The translations under genes and the position numbers were made by a program. Source: JACCTH01 sp035253825 (lineage in GTDB: Bacteria > Actinomycetota > Acidimicrobiia > Spongiisociales > ZC4RG35). From it: 64,000 bases of DNA. The stretch spans positions 43,757 through 107,756 of the forward strand of contig DATFBM010000034.1 of the NCBI GenBank assembly GCA_035253825.1, in the 5' to 3' direction. Under the pieces are notes generated by a model, which was given only the letters and a program-made list of their open reading frames with translations, was not told the origin of the DNA and made no database searches. Position 1 is the stretch's first letter. Every line of letters starts with the position of its first letter. Shown here piece by piece: positions 61,783-64,000 of this stretch.

Positions 61783-62334
61783 TCACACTTCTCCGAGTTC
61801 GTGTTCTTTGTCGCTCAGCAGGCCATCGATCCGATGGACAAACTTGTCGGTGAGATCTTGGAGCTCCTTTTCCCCGCGACGAATCTCATCGTCGGAAACC
61901 TCGCCCCGCAACGCCTCGATGTCTTCCTTGCTATGCCGGCGAACGTTCCGGACCGCCACCCGCCCTTCTTCAGCCATGTGCCGCACCATGCGGATCAACT
62001 CCTTGCGCCGCTCCTCGGTGGGGGTGGGGAAGCTGAGCCGGATCAGGGCGCCGTCATTGCTGGGGTTGAGTCCGAGGTCGGAGGCCTTGATCGCTTTCTC
62101 GATGGCGTTGATCGAGTTGCGATCATAAGGCTGGACGACAAGGAGCCGGGGCTCGGGGACCGAGAACGAGGCAATTTGCTGTAGTGGTGTCGGGGAGCCG
62201 TAATAGTCGACCTGGATCCGATGAAGGATCTGGGGATTGGCCCGCCCGGTCCTGACGGTGGCAAACTCGGAGCCGACGTGCTCTGACGCCTGCTCCATCT
62301 TTCGTTGCGCCTCGGCCAGGACCTCGGTGATCAT
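61783..62334 (-). CDS. frr: ribosome recycling factor
   Basis: 183 residues. Three-helix bundle plus beta/alpha/beta: TVRTGRANPQILHRIQVDYYGSPTPLQQIASFSVPEPRLLVVQPYD is the conserved domain II region and SNDGALIRLSFPTPTEERRKELIR the hinge. It splits ribosomes after termination with EF-G. Follows pyrH by 12 bp. Confidence 0.98.
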   Translation of the reverse strand: MITEVLAEAQRKMEQASEHVGSEFATVRTGRANPQILHRIQVDYYGSPTPLQQIASFSVPEPRLLVVQPYDRNSINAIEKAIKASDLGLNPSNDGALIRLSFPTPTEERRKELIRMVRHMAEEGRVAVRNVRRHSKEDIEALRGEVSDDEIRRGEKELQDLTDKFVHRIDGLLSDKEHELGEV

Positions 62335-62346
62335 CCCGCCTCCTGT

Positions 62347-63051
62347 CTAGTGGACGATGGTGCCGATTGGCTCACCGGCAATAGCCCTCACAATGTTGCC
62401 GGCAACGGTCATGTCGAAGACAACGATCGGAACCTCGTGCTCGCGGCACATCGTAATTGCGGTGGCATCCATCACCCCCAGCTCCTGAGAGAGGAAATCC
62501 ATGTAGCTGAGCTCATCGAGCTTCTTGGCATTCGGATCGATCATCGGGTCGGCCGAGTAGATACCGTCGACCTTGCTTGCCTTGAGCAGGGCTGCCGCCC
62601 CGACCTCGACAGCTCGCAGGGCGGCGGCTGTGTCGGTGGTGAAGAAGGGGTTGCCGGTGCCGGCGGCAAACACCACGACCCGTCCTTTCTCAAGGTGCCG
62701 ACGGGCGCGCAACCTGATGTAGGGCTCCGCCAGCTGCTGCATCGAGATGGCGCTTTGAACCCGGGTCTCGAGACCGGCGTGCTCGAGAGCGTCACGAAGG
62801 GCGAGGGCGTTGATGACCGTCGCCAGCATTCCCATGTAATCGGCGTTGGCCGGATCCATACCCTGAGCGTGCTCTGAAACTCCCCGCCAGATGTTTCCGC
62901 CTCCGACCACAGTGGCAACCTCGGCCCCGGCATTGACCGCCTCGGCGATCTCGCTCGCCACCCGCTTCACAGTCGCCGGATGGATGCCATAACCGGTGAC
63001 GGGATCGGCGAAGGCCTCACCCGAGAGTTTGAGTAGAACCCTGCGACCCAT
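62347..63051 (-). CDS. pyrH: UMP kinase
   Basis: 234 residues. Amino-acid kinase fold: LLKLSGEAFADPVTGYGIHPATVKRVASEI, VVGGGNIWRG, GMDPANADYMGMLATVINALALRDALE, and VVFAAGTGNPFFTTDTAAALRAVEVGA. It phosphorylates UMP. The ATG overlaps the tsf stop (TGATG). Confidence 0.98.
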   Translation of the reverse strand: MGRRVLLKLSGEAFADPVTGYGIHPATVKRVASEIAEAVNAGAEVATVVGGGNIWRGVSEHAQGMDPANADYMGMLATVINALALRDALEHAGLETRVQSAISMQQLAEPYIRLRARRHLEKGRVVVFAAGTGNPFFTTDTAAALRAVEVGAAALLKASKVDGIYSADPMIDPNAKKLDELSYMDFLSQELGVMDATAITMCREHEVPIVVFDMTVAGNIVRAIAGEPIGTIVH

Positions 63052-63680
63052 CAGCTCTCCTGGCCGTCTTCGCCGATCCTCAGCATCGCCATCCGCCGGA
63101 CCGAGATGTTTTCCCCCATTCGGGCGGCGAGATCGTTGACCAGAGCTTCCACCGTCCCATCGAATGACTCGGTGCGAGCGAACTTTTGGTCATAGAGCAC
63201 GTGGTCCTCGTAATAGGACTTGACCTTGCCCTCGACGATGCGATCGATGACGTTCTCCGGCTTTCCTCCTTCTCGGGCCTGGGCAGCGAAGAAGTCCTTC
63301 TCACTCCCCAGCTCAACCGGATCAACATCCTCCCGGCGAATCCAACGTGGCTTGCCCCAGGCGATGTGCATGGCGATGTCGTCGGCCACCTTGCGGAACT
63401 CGGGATTCTTGGCGACGAAGTCGGTCTCGCAGGCGAGGTCGACGAGGACGCCGATTACGGGCCGATCCGCCTGGAAATGGAGGTAGTAGCCAATCGATCC
63501 CTGCTTGGCTTCTCGCTCCCCTGCCCTTTTGGCCACCTTTGCCATCCCTCTGACCCGCAAGAGCTCCATCGCCCTTTCGACGTCACCTTCGGTCTCGACC
63601 AGGGCGCGCTTGGCATCCATCATCCCCACCCCGGCCATTTGCCGGAGCTTTTGCACTTCTTTGGCCGCTACTTCAGCCAT
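63051..63680 (-). CDS. tsf: elongation factor Ts
   Basis: 209 residues, a short form with one core subdomain as in several actinobacteria. Signature LRQMAGVGMMDAKRALVETEGDVERAMELLRVRG at the N terminus, then GSIGYYLHF and VDLACETDFVAKNPEF. It reloads EF-Tu. Overlaps rpsB by eight bases. Confidence 0.98.
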   Translation of the reverse strand: MAEVAAKEVQKLRQMAGVGMMDAKRALVETEGDVERAMELLRVRGMAKVAKRAGEREAKQGSIGYYLHFQADRPVIGVLVDLACETDFVAKNPEFRKVADDIAMHIAWGKPRWIRREDVDPVELGSEKDFFAAQAREGGKPENVIDRIVEGKVKSYYEDHVLYDQKFARTESFDGTVEALVNDLAARMGENISVRRMAMLRIGEDGQES

Positions 63681-64000
63681 TGATGGCCTCTTCGGGGGTG
63701 AACTCGACCTCGGTTTGCTTGGTATCCATTCCCTTTCCCTCCCGACAAGCTTCGGCGAGGGCGCCGGCTACTACCGAGGCGGCTCGAATGGCGTCGTCGT
63801 TCCCGGCGATGACGAAGTCGATGTGATCGGGGTCACAATTCGAGTCAACCAAGGCGAGAGTGGTGATGCCGAGCCGGGCTGCCTCCTTGACAGCCGTGTG
63901 CTCGGTGTTGACGTCGACGATGAAGATGGCGTCGGGGGTCTTCGTCATCTCCCGCACGCCACCCAGGGTTTGCTGAAGCTTGGAGAGCTCGCGGCTGATC
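63673..64000 (-). CDS. rpsB: 30S ribosomal protein S2, C-terminal part (start outside the window)
   Basis: The frame is open to the right edge, so the N terminus lies beyond 64000. The visible 108 codons include ISRELSKLQQTLGGVREMTKTPDAIFIVD, TEHTAVKEAARLGITTLALVDSNCDPDHIDFVIAGNDDAIRA, the central and C-terminal part of S2, with an acidic tail EFTPEEAING. Followed by tsf as in most bacteria. Confidence 0.97.
   Translation of the reverse strand, partial: ISRELSKLQQTLGGVREMTKTPDAIFIVDVNTEHTAVKEAARLGITTLALVDSNCDPDHIDFVIAGNDDAIRAASVVAGALAEACREGKGMDTKQTEVEFTPEEAING

Overview
The window is a gene-dense, high-GC chromosomal segment with almost no intergenic space: no stretch longer than about 300 bases lacks a gene. 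The gene set points to a free-living actinobacterium, probably near the class Acidimicrobiia. The clues are deazaflavin (F420) cofactor genes (cofG, cofH) with likely F420-using oxidoreductases, a DUF222/HNH gene, a DUF4032 protein, a dnaE2 plus imuA'/imuB mutasome with actinobacterial-type LexA boxes, a dodecin, and the order of the translation genes. The placement is an inference from gene content. I see no rRNA, tRNA, CRISPR array, insertion sequence with a transposase, or prophage.

Layout. 1-6.8 kb: the 5' part of a CorA-type transporter gene, a divergent DUF4032 protein, a cofH-cofG-SDR operon, a flavin-reductase-like protein and a universal stress protein. 6.8-11.3 kb: an ABC exporter, a lipoprotein, a dehydroquinase-like/hydrolase fusion and a degenerate lysozyme-like membrane protein. 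11.3-20.3 kb: SOS-type dnaE2, dodecin, an MBL-fold hydrolase, a heterodimeric ABC exporter and an L,D-transpeptidase. 20.3-27.8 kb: deoD, a PPOX F420 enzyme, a small membrane ORF, folate cyclo-ligase, plsC, imuB-imuA', a haem/molybdopterin fusion, DUF456 and an Fpg-like glycosylase. 27.8-37.1 kb: accessory metabolism (MDR oxidoreductase, MFS, enoyl-CoA hydratase, an uncharacterised gene coupled to fahA, a broken HNH gene, a phosphoribosyltransferase, and an amidohydrolase-DinB-LLM operon). 37.1-43.4 kb: a K+-independent-type pyrophosphatase, an ABC-F factor (ettA), a CPBP-like protein and a stray duplicate of the ettA 3' end.

43.5-64 kb, mostly minus strand, is core housekeeping. One block runs serC, then rimP-nusA-infB-DUF503-rbfA-nrnA-truB-ribF-rpsO-pnp (translation initiation, ribosome maturation, RNA decay). 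The other runs rpsB-tsf-pyrH-frr-cdsA-dxr-rseP-ispG-proS (elongation, ribosome recycling, phospholipid and isoprenoid precursors, site-2 protease, tRNA charging). fdhD lies between them, divergent from serC. Genes in these blocks mostly overlap by 1-11 bases, as expected for translationally coupled operons.

The most unusual items are: an imperfect 32-bp inverted-repeat element carried in frame inside dnaE2; LexA boxes on both dnaE2 and imuA', the former covering the start codon; a long unexplained N-terminal region on CofH; a dehydroquinase-like domain with a changed active-site Asn, fused to an alpha/beta hydrolase; a perfect 16-bp dyad between serC and fdhD; a terminator-like hairpin in the rimP-nusA leader with a TATAAT box on the serC stop codon; and a remnant of a second ettA.
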